The notes below the pieces were generated by a model, which was not told the DNA's origin, did not search any database, and was given only the letters and a program-made list of their open reading frames with translations. This document shows, piece by piece, positions 16,919-25,456 of a DNA stretch of 35,115 nucleotides. Location: positions 1 to 35,115 of the forward strand of contig JAGDXP010000002.1 of the NCBI GenBank assembly GCA_023256475.1, in the 5' to 3' direction. A program made the position numbers and the translations under genes. This stretch comes from Thermoplasmata archaeon. GTDB taxonomy: Archaea > Thermoplasmatota > Thermoplasmata > Thermoplasmatales > GCA-001856825. Each line of letters starts with the position of its first letter. The first letter of the stretch is position 1.

Positions 16919-18184
16919 ATGAACAGGGAATTGGAGAATTACTTTTATTCTTTATCAAGGTTCGGAATAAAGTTAGGATTGGGACCTACATCAGAATTTG
17001 CCAGAGAACTTGGAAACCCACAGGATTCGTTCAAATCAATCCATGTTACTGGATCCAACGGTAAGGGGAGTACTACCACATTCATATACAATGTACTAAA
17101 GAGAAGGTATTTGGCTGGCATATATACTTCCCCCCACCTCCGAAGATTTAATGAGAGAATCATTGTCCAGGACAGGGAGATTGAAGATTCATTTATAGAG
17201 AGTTTCCTGAAGAAATACAAACCCGTGGTAAGACTTAATGATGAAGAGGTTAATCTGACTTTCTTTGAATATACAACGGTGATGGCATTCCAATACTTCA
17301 AAGAGATGGGTGTTCAATATGCAGCCATAGAGGTGGGATTAGGAGGAAGGCTCGATTCTACAAACATAATCAAATCAGAAGCATCTGTCATAACTTCCAT
17401 ATCCCTAGAACATGCAGATAAGTTAGGAGGATATATAGAGAGCATTGCCAGGGAGAAAGCTGGAATAATAAAAGAGGGAAAGCCTGTTGTTGTAAATCAG
17501 GTGCCATTGAAGGCAATGATGGAGATTGAAAAAGTCGCAAAATCTAAAAAATCTCCCATTATAAAATTTAGGAACGAGATGGTTTCCAACATCGAATACT
17601 CAATTGAAGGGACTAAGTTCAGGCTAAAATATGGTGATTATGATTTTAATTTCAACTTAAAATCAATAGGTAAGCACCAGATTCAAAATGCTTCAATGGC
17701 AGCAATCTCATTAATTGAATCGGGAGCAGTCACTGAAAAAGAGGTTATTGAAGAAGGAATAAATAACACAATAGTTCCGGGAAGGATGGAAATCAGAAGT
17801 AGGAATCCTTTAATTATATTGGATGGTTCGCATAATTCCGAAGCAGCAAGAGTACTGGCAGAAAACATCAAACTCTATGGAATAAAAAATCCCACAATTT
17901 TAGTAGCAATCCTGAAGGATAAGAACAGCTACAATGTACTTAATAACCTTTCCACCGTATCTGACCATATCATTATAACTGAACCAAACGAGGAAGAGAG
18001 GAAAAAGAGTGCTGAAGAACTTGCTTTGGAGGCTAAGTCATTTTTCAAAGATGTAGAAATCATCAAAAAGCCTGAAGAAGCAATAAAATCAATTCTACAG
18101 AGAAAACTGGATACGGTAATAACAGGCTCCATGTATTTGGTGGGAGAGGCAGAAAATATTCTTGATAATTTATTAAATAATTAA
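16919..18184 (+). CDS. folC: Folylpolyglutamate/dihydrofolate synthase-like Mur ligase (FolC)
   Basis: A 422-residue Mur-ligase-superfamily enzyme of the FolC type, which adds glutamate to (dihydro)folate-like or pterin cofactors using ATP. The family start SRFGIKLGLGPTSEF, the P-loop GSNGKGS (45-51), the folate loop YTSPHLRRFNERI, IEVGLGGRLDSTNII with its metal/ATP ligands, ITSISLEHADKLG, and the C-terminal PGRMEIRSRNPLIILDGSHN are all in order. ATG 16919 (MNRELENYF) matches family starts; a TTG at 16880 would sit only 5 bp from a TATA-like element and adds 13 unusual residues. It is immediately upstream of the orc1 intergenic region. Confidence 0.88.
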   Translation: MNRELENYFYSLSRFGIKLGLGPTSEFARELGNPQDSFKSIHVTGSNGKGSTTTFIYNVLKRRYLAGIYTSPHLRRFNERIIVQDREIEDSFIESFLKKYKPVVRLNDEEVNLTFFEYTTVMAFQYFKEMGVQYAAIEVGLGGRLDSTNIIKSEASVITSISLEHADKLGGYIESIAREKAGIIKEGKPVVVNQVPLKAMMEIEKVAKSKKSPIIKFRNEMVSNIEYSIEGTKFRLKYGDYDFNFNLKSIGKHQIQNASMAAISLIESGAVTEKEVIEEGINNTIVPGRMEIRSRNPLIILDGSHNSEAARVLAENIKLYGIKNPTILVAILKDKNSYNVLNNLSTVSDHIIITEPNEEERKKSAEELALEAKSFFKDVEIIKKPEEAIKSILQRKLDTVITGSMYLVGEAENILDNLLNN

Positions 18185-18189
18185 CAGGA

Positions 18190-18200
18190 TTCCAATGGAA
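18190..18200 (+). other. Degenerate TTCCANTGGAA dyad, possible weak ORB
   Basis: TTCCAATGGAA has the dyad half-sites of an archaeal origin recognition box. It lacks the flanking G tract on either strand in the expected place (CCCTCTCC follows). It lies 66 bp from the better box in the same gap. Confidence 0.3.
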
Positions 18201-18253
18201 CCCTCTCCTGAAGATTGAACATTGAGTACAACAATTTCCTAAACTCGACAATA

Positions 18254-18277
18254 TTTTCCACTGGAAATGGAGGGGGC
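18254..18277 (+). other. Origin recognition box (ORB)-like element
   Basis: TTTTCCACTGGAAA (18254-18267) is a near-perfect dyad followed by a G string (GGGGG at 18272-18276). This is the arrangement of archaeal ORB and mini-ORB elements bound by Orc1/Cdc6: TTCCA-S-TGGAAA and then a G run. It sits about 90 bp before the orc1/cdc6 start, where many archaeal origins are found. The match is read by eye against the remembered consensus. Confidence 0.65.
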
Positions 18278-18330
18278 GTGAATGAACGGAGGGAAATAAA
18301 GATATTGGTAAAACAAATGGTAAGAAACCA

Positions 18331-18338
18331 TTTTAATT
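18331..18338 (+). promoter_or_regulatory. TATA box for orc1/cdc6
   Basis: TTTTAATT is centred 29 bp before ATG 18364. The origin-like box lies about 60 bp further upstream, so binding of the initiator could also autoregulate this promoter. Confidence 0.5.
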
Positions 18339-18363
18339 AGGATGGTATTGGAATAAATTACCT

Positions 18364-19614
18364 ATGAATTCAGGGAGCAGGAACATATTTGAAAAATTTC
18401 TTGGAATGAATCCAGAGATAGGAAGAATCAAGGGTGCACTGGAGCCATCCTTCCTCCCTCAGAGACTCCCTCACAGGGAAGCGGAAATGGAAAGAATAGC
18501 ACAGATACTGTCTCCTGCTCTTAATGGTATAAGACCTTCCAATATCCTGATATTTGGAAAGCCAGGCGTGGGGAAAACTAGTACCATAAAGTTCGTTGAA
18601 AGGGAATTGACGAACATCATAAATTCTAAGTATGATACAAAGGTCAAGGTAATAAATATCAATTGTGGGATTAATGACAATTCCTATAGCATCCTTGCTA
18701 CTATGGGTAATTCCCTACTGTATTCTTGGGAAGAGAAATTTCCATTCACCGGATGGCCCATGGATAAACTCTTTACATCTGTACTTGAGAAGATTGAAAA
18801 TTTCGGAGGAGTTATAATATTAATCCTGGATGAAGTTGATAAACTGGTGAAAAAATCAGGGGATTCCGTATTATATCAATTATTGAGGATTAATGAGATA
18901 TCGGCAAACGGGAAGATATCATTAATAGGGATCAGCAACGATTTGAAATTCATGGATTATCTGGATCCTCGTGTAAAGAGCAGATTGCAGGAGGAAACCA
19001 TAGTCTTCCACCCCTATAATGCCACAGAGATATTTGACATTCTTAAAGACAGGGTGATCTTCGCTGGAATATACGACTTAATTGATGAACCTGTACTGAG
19101 GCTGGCAGCGGCTATAGGTGCTCAGGAAAATGGAGATGCTAGAAGGGCTATTGATCTATTGAGAGTTGCCTACGAAATATCAGTAATGAAGAAAAGCAGC
19201 AAAATAACTGAGGAATGCATATATGAAGCGCGTGACAGGTTAGAACAGGATGTATTCAGAGAGATAATATCGTCACTCCCATTGCATAATAAGGTAGTGC
19301 TCTATTCAATTTCTCTTCTTAAGAATTTCAAGGGAACTGGAAAGATAACCTCTGGAGAATGCTATGAGCTTTATGGCAAAGCGGTCAGGAAAATAGGGCT
19401 GACACCATTAACCAACAGGAGAGTCAATGATCTAATTTCAGAACTAGATAAAATGGGCATAATATCTACAGAAGTTCAAAGCTTCGGAAGATACGGGAGA
19501 ACTACGGTGATTCAGTTAAACTATGACCCAGATCTGATCATGAAGCTGCTTGAGGTTGATGAGGCAATGTCTCCGCTTGCCACGGTAAAACCAGATCAAA
19601 AACCCCTTTTCTGA
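18364..19614 (+). CDS. cdc6: Orc1/Cdc6 replication initiator
   Basis: A canonical 416-residue archaeal Orc1/Cdc6. After the family N-terminus (SFLPQRLPHREAEMERIAQIL) come Walker A GKPGVGKT (65-72), Walker B ILILDEVDKL (D156, E157), sensor 1 GISNDLKF, the arginine-finger region LDPRVKSRL, sensor 2 GDARRAIDLLR and a C-terminal winged-helix domain that reads ORB DNA. It binds origins and recruits MCM in an ATP-controlled manner. The upstream gap contains an ORB-like box and a TATA box at leaderless spacing, fixing the ATG at 18364. Downstream genes are on the same strand but have their own upstream AT-rich element. Confidence 0.95.
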   Translation: MNSGSRNIFEKFLGMNPEIGRIKGALEPSFLPQRLPHREAEMERIAQILSPALNGIRPSNILIFGKPGVGKTSTIKFVERELTNIINSKYDTKVKVININCGINDNSYSILATMGNSLLYSWEEKFPFTGWPMDKLFTSVLEKIENFGGVIILILDEVDKLVKKSGDSVLYQLLRINEISANGKISLIGISNDLKFMDYLDPRVKSRLQEETIVFHPYNATEIFDILKDRVIFAGIYDLIDEPVLRLAAAIGAQENGDARRAIDLLRVAYEISVMKKSSKITEECIYEARDRLEQDVFREIISSLPLHNKVVLYSISLLKNFKGTGKITSGECYELYGKAVRKIGLTPLTNRRVNDLISELDKMGIISTEVQSFGRYGRTTVIQLNYDPDLIMKLLEVDEAMSPLATVKPDQKPLF

Positions 19615-19652
19615 ATCTATTATTAAAATACAAGAAATTAATTAACCGAAGG

Positions 19653-20189
19653 ATGAAGTTCAAAGCCATGCTTATTGTGGGTATGCCTGGATCAGGAAAG
19701 GATGAATTTGCCAATGTAGCCAGGGAACTTGGAATTGAGGTAATCAACATGGGGGACATAGTTAGAGAGTTTACTGGGAATATTGGAATGGACATTTCCA
19801 AAAGTGGAATAGTGGCTAATGAAGAACGAAGGTTACATGGTATGGATATCTGGGCAAAGAGAACTATTGAAAGGGTTAAATCAAATTTTGTTGTCATCGA
19901 GGGAGTAAGAAATAGAGAAGAAATTGAGAGGTTTAAGAAAGATGCTGAGATCGGATTGGTGGTTGGGATATCTTCCGGTAGGATACATAGACTTAGAAGA
20001 TTATTGACCAGGGGGAGGGCAGATGATCCCAAAAACGAAATGGAATTTGTAGAAAGGGAGGAAAGGGAGCTAGGTTGGGGAATAGGGAATGTACTTGCAA
20101 CAGCTGACTATTATATTTGCAATGATGGCTCCTTGGAAGAGTTCAAATCCAAAGTGCGGGATTTTCTTAGATCCCACATAAATCAATAA
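19653..20189 (+). CDS. UPF0200 P-loop nucleotide kinase-like protein
   Basis: A 178-residue archaeal protein with P-loop GMPGSGKD (10-17), a switch-like INMGDIVREF, the lid-like arginine segment LRRLLTRGRADDP and a C-terminal ATADYYICNDGSLEEFKSKV. This is the UPF0200 family, distantly related to dephospho-CoA and adenylate kinases. The substrate is not established; archaeal dephospho-CoA kinase activity is assigned to another family (DUF359), so that name should not be copied here. Its last 23 bp overlap the convergent guaAA gene. Confidence 0.78.
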   Translation: MKFKAMLIVGMPGSGKDEFANVARELGIEVINMGDIVREFTGNIGMDISKSGIVANEERRLHGMDIWAKRTIERVKSNFVVIEGVRNREEIERFKKDAEIGLVVGISSGRIHRLRRLLTRGRADDPKNEMEFVEREERELGWGIGNVLATADYYICNDGSLEEFKSKVRDFLRSHINQ

Positions 20190-20736
20190 AATTCTGGAAT
20201 ATTTTTCTGCCGTACTGAGTATGCTCTACTTCAGGGTGAAATTGTAAACCGTATCTTTTCTTAATCGGGTCGGCAAAGGCCTGCACCCTGCAGCTTTCAG
20301 AGCTTGCAAGCAGTTTAAAATTTGCTGGCAACTCTTTAATCTCATCATTGTGACTTTCCCATGCAATTATCTCATCTGGCAGGCCATTCAATATCTCGTC
20401 CTTTTCCCTGACAGTTATCTTAACTTTTCCAAACTCGGGCACATTTGCCCTGCCAACTTTTCCCCCATAATAGAGGCCCATGAACTGAGCACCTGCACAT
20501 ATTCCCAATATGGGAATGTTCATTTTATCCAGATATTCTCCAGTCCTTCCAAGTTTGAATGTTTCATATTCAATGGTGGCGGCCCCACCTGAAAGAACAA
20601 GTCCATCTGCATCCTCTAGTTCCTCTAGAGGAACATCATTCCTCTTTATTTCCGTGGAAACTCCAAGCTCCCTAAGTACTCTCCATTCCCTGTGGGTCCA
20701 TTGCCCTCCATTGTCCAGAACATATATCTTGATCAT
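20167..20736 (-). CDS. guaAA: GMP synthase glutamine amidotransferase subunit
   Basis: A 189-residue stand-alone class I glutaminase, the archaeal form in which the amidotransferase and ATP-pyrophosphatase halves of GMP synthetase are separate proteins. It hydrolyses glutamine and passes ammonia to the synthetase subunit. The catalytic triad is complete: C80 in GICAGAQ, H167 and E169 in FHPEVEHT. The N-terminal strand IYVLDNGGQWTHREWRVL is diagnostic of the GuaA glutaminase. The synthetase subunit is not in this window. A TATA-like AATTTTATTT lies about 25-30 bp before the start. Confidence 0.93.
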   Translation of the reverse strand: MIKIYVLDNGGQWTHREWRVLRELGVSTEIKRNDVPLEELEDADGLVLSGGAATIEYETFKLGRTGEYLDKMNIPILGICAGAQFMGLYYGGKVGRANVPEFGKVKITVREKDEILNGLPDEIIAWESHNDEIKELPANFKLLASSESCRVQAFADPIKKRYGLQFHPEVEHTQYGRKIFQNFIDLCGI

Positions 20737-20774
20737 TACAAGCAGTTAATAATGAATGGAAATAAAATTTTCCT

Positions 20775-21494
20775 TCAATAGTCAAATGAGGTCTTTCTCA
20801 TGGTAAGTATCTCTAAGAATTTATCGAGATGTTCTACTAGAAGAGGATTGTCTGAGAAACCGCAAGCGCTGAGGTCAGGTGCAGCTATTATTGCCTTTAC
20901 TCCGTCGACCACCATGTCGGTGGCAATTAGATTGTTATTCCTATAAATCCTTACGCCAGGTGGTGCTCTCTGATTATCCGGGGCTATAACCGATATCTGA
21001 ACATTCCTTGATTGAGCTGCTTCAATTTCTTTTCCTAACTCAGTCCTTATTTCTCTCAATTTTGGAGTGGAAATGACCACATACTTCTCAGCACCGTTGA
21101 GCATCTCTTTCATCTTTTCAATAACCTTATCCTTGCCATATATGGTATAGATAAGCTGAGGTTCACCCTTTTCTGTCAGTATATCTGCTAAAGTTGCAAG
21201 TTTGTCAAAAAGATTCTCCAAATTCTCTGAAAACATCTTCCTGATCTCGTACAGATTTCTGGCCTTGAATACCTTTGGCCTGCCTTCGACAGACTTTATT
21301 AGCCCCCTCTCTTCAAGTTTTTCCAGTATCTTGTAAGTGGAAGTTCTGGGTATTTTAGCAATCTCTGCTATATTATCTGGCGTCCCTGTACCTAACATCG
21401 TTAAGGCGAGGAATGCTCTCAGCTCATACTCCGTCATATTGAATTTTTCGAAGTATGATGCAATCTGTTGCAGTTCTTTTTCAAAATCTTCCAT
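20775..21494 (-). CDS. TrmB-family transcriptional regulator
   Basis: A 239-residue regulator. The N-terminal winged helix (MTEYELRAFLALTMLGTGTPDNIAEIAKIPRTSTYKILEKLEERGLI) is the TrmB type. After a helical linker, the C-terminal part from about residue 115 (YTIYGKDKVIEKMKEML to NPLLVEHLDKFLEI) is the PLD-like TrmB effector/dimer domain without the longer sugar-binding extension. Archaeal TrmB proteins govern sugar, central-metabolic or other genes. Target genes are unknown; the divergent tRNA thiolase and its own promoter share the 47 bp gap. Confidence 0.85.
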   Translation of the reverse strand: MEDFEKELQQIASYFEKFNMTEYELRAFLALTMLGTGTPDNIAEIAKIPRTSTYKILEKLEERGLIKSVEGRPKVFKARNLYEIRKMFSENLENLFDKLATLADILTEKGEPQLIYTIYGKDKVIEKMKEMLNGAEKYVVISTPKLREIRTELGKEIEAAQSRNVQISVIAPDNQRAPPGVRIYRNNNLIATDMVVDGVKAIIAAPDLSACGFSDNPLLVEHLDKFLEILTMRKTSFDY

Positions 21495-21541
21495 GTTAGA
21501 TTATAAATAAGGCTTTAATATTTTTTTTCACTACATCTGCA

Positions 21542-22450
21542 ATGAAGTGTTCATTCTGCGAGAGGGATGCAATTATCAATATTCGCTACAATGGTACCCA
21601 CCTATGCAAGGAGCACTTTAACAGGTTCCTTGAGAGAAGGGTTAGACTGGAATTCAGAAATCAATTAATAATAGAAAAACCCATAAAGATAGTTGTTGCA
21701 TTATCCGGTGGAAAGGACAGTTCCGTTGCACTCTACCTGACTAAGAAAATACTGGGAAAGAGAAGGGATGTAGAAGTAGAGGCAGTAACCATTGATGAAG
21801 GAATAGGCGGTTACAGGAATCTTACCCTTGAAGCAGCCAAGAAGCTAACAGAACAGCTAAAGGTTAAACATGAAGTAGTGTCATTCAAGGATAAATTCGG
21901 TATAACCATCGATGAAATCTCAAAAAACGGTCAACTTCTCCCGTGCAGTTACTGTGGAGTCTTCAGGAGAAAATCCATAAATGATGCCTCAATTGAACTC
22001 GACGCAGATTACGTTGTGACGGGATTGAATCTCGATGATTCTGTTCAGACTGTAATAATGAACATGGCACGTGGCGACCTGGATAGATTGGAAAGGTTGG
22101 GGCCACACTTCAAGAGAAAGGACGGAATGATTCCCAGGCTCCAGCCTCTAAGGAAAATCCCAGAGAGGGAGGTATTGATTTATGCCATTGTGAACAATAT
22201 ACCTTTTTCCCACGCGGAATGCCCCTATGCATCGGATGCTATACGGAATGAATTTAGGGAGGCTGTAGACAAATGGGAAGAGAGAACTCCGGGAACCAAA
22301 TTTGCCATATTGAACTCATTTGATGAAATAAGAAATCTGCTCTATAGCAGAGAAGATAAGAAGGAAATCAAAAGGTGCAAAATTTGCGGAGCACCATCTG
22401 CAGGCGAAATATGTAAATCCTGTTCCATGTTAATGGATTTGAAAGTATGA
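21542..22450 (+). CDS. tRNA 2-thiolation enzyme, TtuA/NcsA (Ctu1) family
   Basis: A 302-residue PP-loop enzyme with N-terminal zinc-binding Cys/His (C3, C6, C22, H25) and C-terminal CxxC pairs (RCKICG, CKSC). The ATP-pyrophosphatase loop is SGGKDS (55-60). PCSYCG gives C135 and C138, and C227 in HAECPY completes the cluster-binding trio; the 3/89 spacing is that of TtuA, where they hold a [4Fe-4S] cluster. The enzyme adenylates a tRNA uridine and inserts sulphur at position 54 (TtuA) or wobble position 34 (NcsA/Ctu1); sequence alone does not settle which. Thiolation stabilises tRNA in thermophiles. It overlaps the next gene by 4 bp (ATGA). Confidence 0.88.
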   Translation: MKCSFCERDAIINIRYNGTHLCKEHFNRFLERRVRLEFRNQLIIEKPIKIVVALSGGKDSSVALYLTKKILGKRRDVEVEAVTIDEGIGGYRNLTLEAAKKLTEQLKVKHEVVSFKDKFGITIDEISKNGQLLPCSYCGVFRRKSINDASIELDADYVVTGLNLDDSVQTVIMNMARGDLDRLERLGPHFKRKDGMIPRLQPLRKIPEREVLIYAIVNNIPFSHAECPYASDAIRNEFREAVDKWEERTPGTKFAILNSFDEIRNLLYSREDKKEIKRCKICGAPSAGEICKSCSMLMDLKV

Positions 22451-22926
22451 ACCCAATATTAGGACTTATAATTTTCATTGTGGTAACCATTATTGCTTCT
22501 CTAATGAGATCTTTCTATCTCATCAAATTTGTCTATGGGAAAAGAATAGCGATTTATAAACTGGCAAATTCATACGGCTGTTATATAGGCCCCACGATTT
22601 ATGTGATTTCAGTTTTTTTCATAGCATTGGGCCCACTGTCATTCAAGATTTTCAATTTGAATTTTATTCAATACTATAGCCTCAACACCATAGCGGGCAT
22701 TGGTTATGGACTATTATATCCACCCTTTGCACCTGTTACCAATTCTGGTGAAATTTTTGTTGTAAAAAGAGGAGAAAAGTTATTCGCTTACGTGGGCAAA
22801 TTCATGGGAAGAAAATTTGAGGTCATTAGCATGCCATCCAAGGAAATTGCCACTATGATCGCGAAAAGGCTCACTAACCGATGTGAATTCGAAGTCACAG
22901 TAGATGATTCTAATAACCGTGATTAG
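22447..22926 (+). CDS. Uncharacterised membrane protein with cytosolic C-terminal domain
   Basis: A 159-residue protein, not recognised. It has three hydrophobic segments (about residues 2-20, 44-64 and 78-96) and a soluble C-terminal part of about 60 residues (GEIFVVKRGEKLFAYVGKFMGRKFEVISMPSKE and following) that alternates strand-like hydrophobics. Its start overlaps the stop of the tRNA thiolase gene in an ATGA, so the two are translationally coupled. Its 3' end overlaps the convergent ACT-like gene by 17 bp. No function is proposed. Confidence 0.7.
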   Translation: MNPILGLIIFIVVTIIASLMRSFYLIKFVYGKRIAIYKLANSYGCYIGPTIYVISVFFIALGPLSFKIFNLNFIQYYSLNTIAGIGYGLLYPPFAPVTNSGEIFVVKRGEKLFAYVGKFMGRKFEVISMPSKEIATMIAKRLTNRCEFEVTVDDSNNRD

Positions 22927-23566
22927 TCAATTGGGGCGTCTGCGAGAGCCTTGACAGTATGGTTAAGCCAAGATTCATGTATTTCTCTTCCATGATAAAG
23001 GTCAGGTCTGTATAGAATGACGCAATCTGGTAAATGTTTATTCCATTAGAAGCAAGGATTGAAGCTATGTAGGCTACATAACCCCTTATGTCCTGTATTA
23101 CCTCGGGAGAAATAATTACCAATTCTCCCAGGTCATCTTTTATGCTTAGAACGCTTTGACCAAAGACATCCATAACCTTGCCGGTATTTCCCGAATCAAC
23201 AACAATGACGGTACCCTGGACACCCTGAATAGCTCTGAATTTTCCTCCAAGCTCTGTGATGCTCCTATATAAACTGGAGAGTTTATCGAATAGTTCGGGT
23301 GTGTTTTTGACTGTTATGTTTGAAATTGAGAAATATGCTTCAATTCTAGATTGCTGGAGTATTTTTCTATATTCTGATTCCAGGGAGGGATTGTACTGGG
23401 GGTATCTCTTAAGTGCTGCCACTACAGCATTGTATTTTTGAGTACCGATCTCCTTCATTATGTACCTTGCAAGGGATGATGTGTTCACCACTCCCAGTTG
23501 CACTGCTTGCAGAAGACACGGATTTGTCGAAAGGTATTCTGAGACCCTCTTGCTTATTTTTTCCAT
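22910..23566 (-). CDS. Uncharacterised protein with C-terminal ACT-like domain
   Basis: A 218-residue protein. The N-terminal 75 residues look like a helical or winged-helix-like unit (ISKRVSEYLSTNPCLLQAV, SSLARYIMKEI, YNAVVAALKRYP). The C-terminal part (ELVIISPEVIQDIRGYVAYIASILASNGINIYQIASFYTDLTFIMEEKYMNLGLTIL) has the beta-alpha-beta-beta-alpha pattern of aspartate-kinase-type ACT domains. The combination suggests a ligand-responsive, possibly DNA-binding, regulator sensing an amino acid or other small molecule, but no family function is known to me. It stands alone on its strand. Confidence 0.65.
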   Translation of the reverse strand: MEKISKRVSEYLSTNPCLLQAVQLGVVNTSSLARYIMKEIGTQKYNAVVAALKRYPQYNPSLESEYRKILQQSRIEAYFSISNITVKNTPELFDKLSSLYRSITELGGKFRAIQGVQGTVIVVDSGNTGKVMDVFGQSVLSIKDDLGELVIISPEVIQDIRGYVAYIASILASNGINIYQIASFYTDLTFIMEEKYMNLGLTILSRLSQTPQLTNHGY

Positions 23567-23784
23567 GATTATGATAAAGGACGGGATAATACAAATATTT
23601 CACGCATGCTTCATAAGACATGTACAACATTCTGCTCTACAGGATTATTCAATTTGAATTATAATATCATCAACTAGCCGTCTATACAATTATCCTTGTT
23701 GAACTTTCATTAATTGTATTATACCAAGATATCCCGAAAAACACTGAAAAAGTAATTTATTTAAGTAAGGCATAATCCTGTGAA
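23567..23784 (+). other. Intergenic region, 218 bp
   Basis: This divergent gap lies between the ACT-like gene and etfB. I see AT-rich DNA with the etfB TATA element at its right end, and no convincing small gene or structured RNA. Confidence 0.5.
23756..23764 (+). promoter_or_regulatory. TATA box for the etf operon
   Basis: TTTATTTAA is centred 25 bp before ATG 23785, predicting a leaderless etfB-etfA-thioesterase transcript. Confidence 0.6.
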
Positions 23785-24531
23785 ATGTTAAAGATTGGCG
23801 TATTGATTAAATCCGTTCTGGATACTGAGGCAAGGGTGTCTTCAGAGAATGGATCTCTTAAAGTCATTTCTGGAAAATTGATATGTAATCCCTTTGACGA
23901 ATTTGCAATAGAGGAGGCCGTCAGAATTAAAGAGAAAATAGGAGCAAATGTTACTGCAATATCATTAAACTCCAATGGGAGGGAAGACGAACTAAGGTAT
24001 GCCATGGCAATGGGAGCTGACACTTCAATTCTTATTAAAACTGATAAAGATATAATTTCCCCTCTGAAAAAAGCAAAGATTATTGGACAAGTTATTAAAG
24101 ATCAGAAATTTGATCTAATAATCTCTGGTAGAGAGGCTATAGATGATAATTTTTCTGCAACATCGCTCATATTGTCGGAAATCCTGGGTTACAATCATGT
24201 CTCAGAAGTGATAGAGGAAAAGATTGAGGGGAATAAGATTATTGTAAAGAGAATCCTCGAGGAAGCTGAGGAGACCTATGAGATGCAATTACCTGCCTTA
24301 ATTACAGTCAGAAAAGGGATTAATAATCCAAGATATCCAACTTTGCCTAATGTCATGAAGAGTAAAAGGATGCCGTTGAATAGGGTCGAGGTAAAGTCTG
24401 ATGGTGATGATATATTGGTTCACTATGAGGATAAACCACAAAAGTCCGGCGCCAAAATCCTGGACGGAAAATATGATGAGATAGCTGATAAGCTCATATC
24501 CATAATGAAAAATGAATTTCACGTGATTTAG
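23785..24531 (+). CDS. etfB: Electron transfer flavoprotein beta subunit
   Basis: A 248-residue EtfB/FixA homologue, a cytosolic AMP- or FAD-binding partner of EtfA that carries electrons from acyl-CoA dehydrogenases to the respiratory chain. The family landmarks are the N-terminus IGVLIKSVLDTEARV, the conserved CNPFDEFAIEEAVRIKEK, AISLNSNGREDELRYAMAMGAD and the signature around PALITVRKGINNPRYPTLPNVMKSKR. It is the first gene of a tight operon with etfA (10 bp gap) and a hotdog thioesterase. No dehydrogenase or ETF:quinone oxidoreductase gene is in the window. Confidence 0.93.
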   Translation: MLKIGVLIKSVLDTEARVSSENGSLKVISGKLICNPFDEFAIEEAVRIKEKIGANVTAISLNSNGREDELRYAMAMGADTSILIKTDKDIISPLKKAKIIGQVIKDQKFDLIISGREAIDDNFSATSLILSEILGYNHVSEVIEEKIEGNKIIVKRILEEAEETYEMQLPALITVRKGINNPRYPTLPNVMKSKRMPLNRVEVKSDGDDILVHYEDKPQKSGAKILDGKYDEIADKLISIMKNEFHVI

Positions 24532-24541
24532 GTGGTGAAAA

Positions 24542-25456
24542 ATGAAATTGCTGATTTTTGCTTATACAACTGATGGTAACATTCCAAGGAGTGATCTGGA
24601 GATCATATCACATTCCAAGGATATATCACAGGAAGTTCATCTGGTAACGAACATGCCTTTAAATGCAACAATAAAAGGAGTAAATAAGATTATAACACCA
24701 AGCGGAAGGCTAGATCAGGACTGCTTCTCCAAATTTATTGAAATGATATTTAAGAAGGATGATTATGCTCACATAGTAGGCAAATCCGATATAGTTGGAA
24801 AGGAAATAGCAAGCTCATTATCGGCAAATCTAAATATGGAATATGTGAATGAAATACAGGAATTTGAAAATAAAGATAAGTTGATTGTTATCAGAGATTT
24901 CTTCACTGGAAAATTGTCTGGAAGAATTGAAATCAATAGTAAGAGCATTCTTCTTTTGAAATTCAACACTCATCCCATAAATGAAAGCGATACTGTACCC
25001 GTGGTGGAATCTTTAGAATTTAATTGCTCTAGCAACAAAAAACTGTTATCAAGAATCATAACCACAGGCAATAAACCACCACTGGAAAGCTCGCAGATAG
25101 TCGTATCGGGCGGGAGAGGATTAGAATCAAAGGAAAATTATGCTTATGTAGAGAAGTTGGCTGAATTGTTAGGAGCAGCTACTGGTGCATCGAGGGCCAT
25201 AGTTGATCTGGGATGGGTACCTCAGACCTATCAGGTAGGCCAAACAGGCAAAATAATAGCACCCAATCTCTACATTGCAATAGGCATATCAGGGGCAGTA
25301 CAACACTTGGCCGGAATAAGGAATGCTAAGAAGATAATCGCCATCAATAAGGATCCAAATGCACCTATATTTAAATACGCCGATTACGGCGTAGTAGCTG
25401 ACTTTAAAGAGTTCTTACCAATATTGATTAAGAAATTGGAGGCAATGAAGAAATGA
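24542..25456 (+). CDS. etfA: Electron transfer flavoprotein alpha subunit
   Basis: A 304-residue EtfA/FixB homologue. The variable N-terminal half is followed by the conserved FAD domain: VVSGGRGLESKENYAYVEKLAELLGAATGASRAIVDLGWVP, QVGQTGKIIAPNLYIAIGISGAVQHLAGI and AINKDPNAPIFKYADYGVVADFKE. It forms the heterodimer with EtfB and holds the redox-active FAD. A Shine-Dalgarno-like GGTGGTGA (24531-24538), overlapping the etfB stop, precedes its ATG. Its stop overlaps the thioesterase start in ATGA, so translation is coupled. Confidence 0.93.
   Translation: MKLLIFAYTTDGNIPRSDLEIISHSKDISQEVHLVTNMPLNATIKGVNKIITPSGRLDQDCFSKFIEMIFKKDDYAHIVGKSDIVGKEIASSLSANLNMEYVNEIQEFENKDKLIVIRDFFTGKLSGRIEINSKSILLLKFNTHPINESDTVPVVESLEFNCSSNKKLLSRIITTGNKPPLESSQIVVSGGRGLESKENYAYVEKLAELLGAATGASRAIVDLGWVPQTYQVGQTGKIIAPNLYIAIGISGAVQHLAGIRNAKKIIAINKDPNAPIFKYADYGVVADFKEFLPILIKKLEAMKK

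Noticed and set aside
19653-20189. Naming the UPF0200 protein dephospho-CoA kinase.
   Set aside because: Only the P-loop and general kinase layout match; the archaeal enzyme for that step belongs to a different family.
25075-25095. CCACTGGAAAG resembling an origin-box half inside etfA, and similar CACTGGAAAA near 24903.
   Set aside because: Both lie in coding sequence, lack the left arm of the dyad and have no G string.
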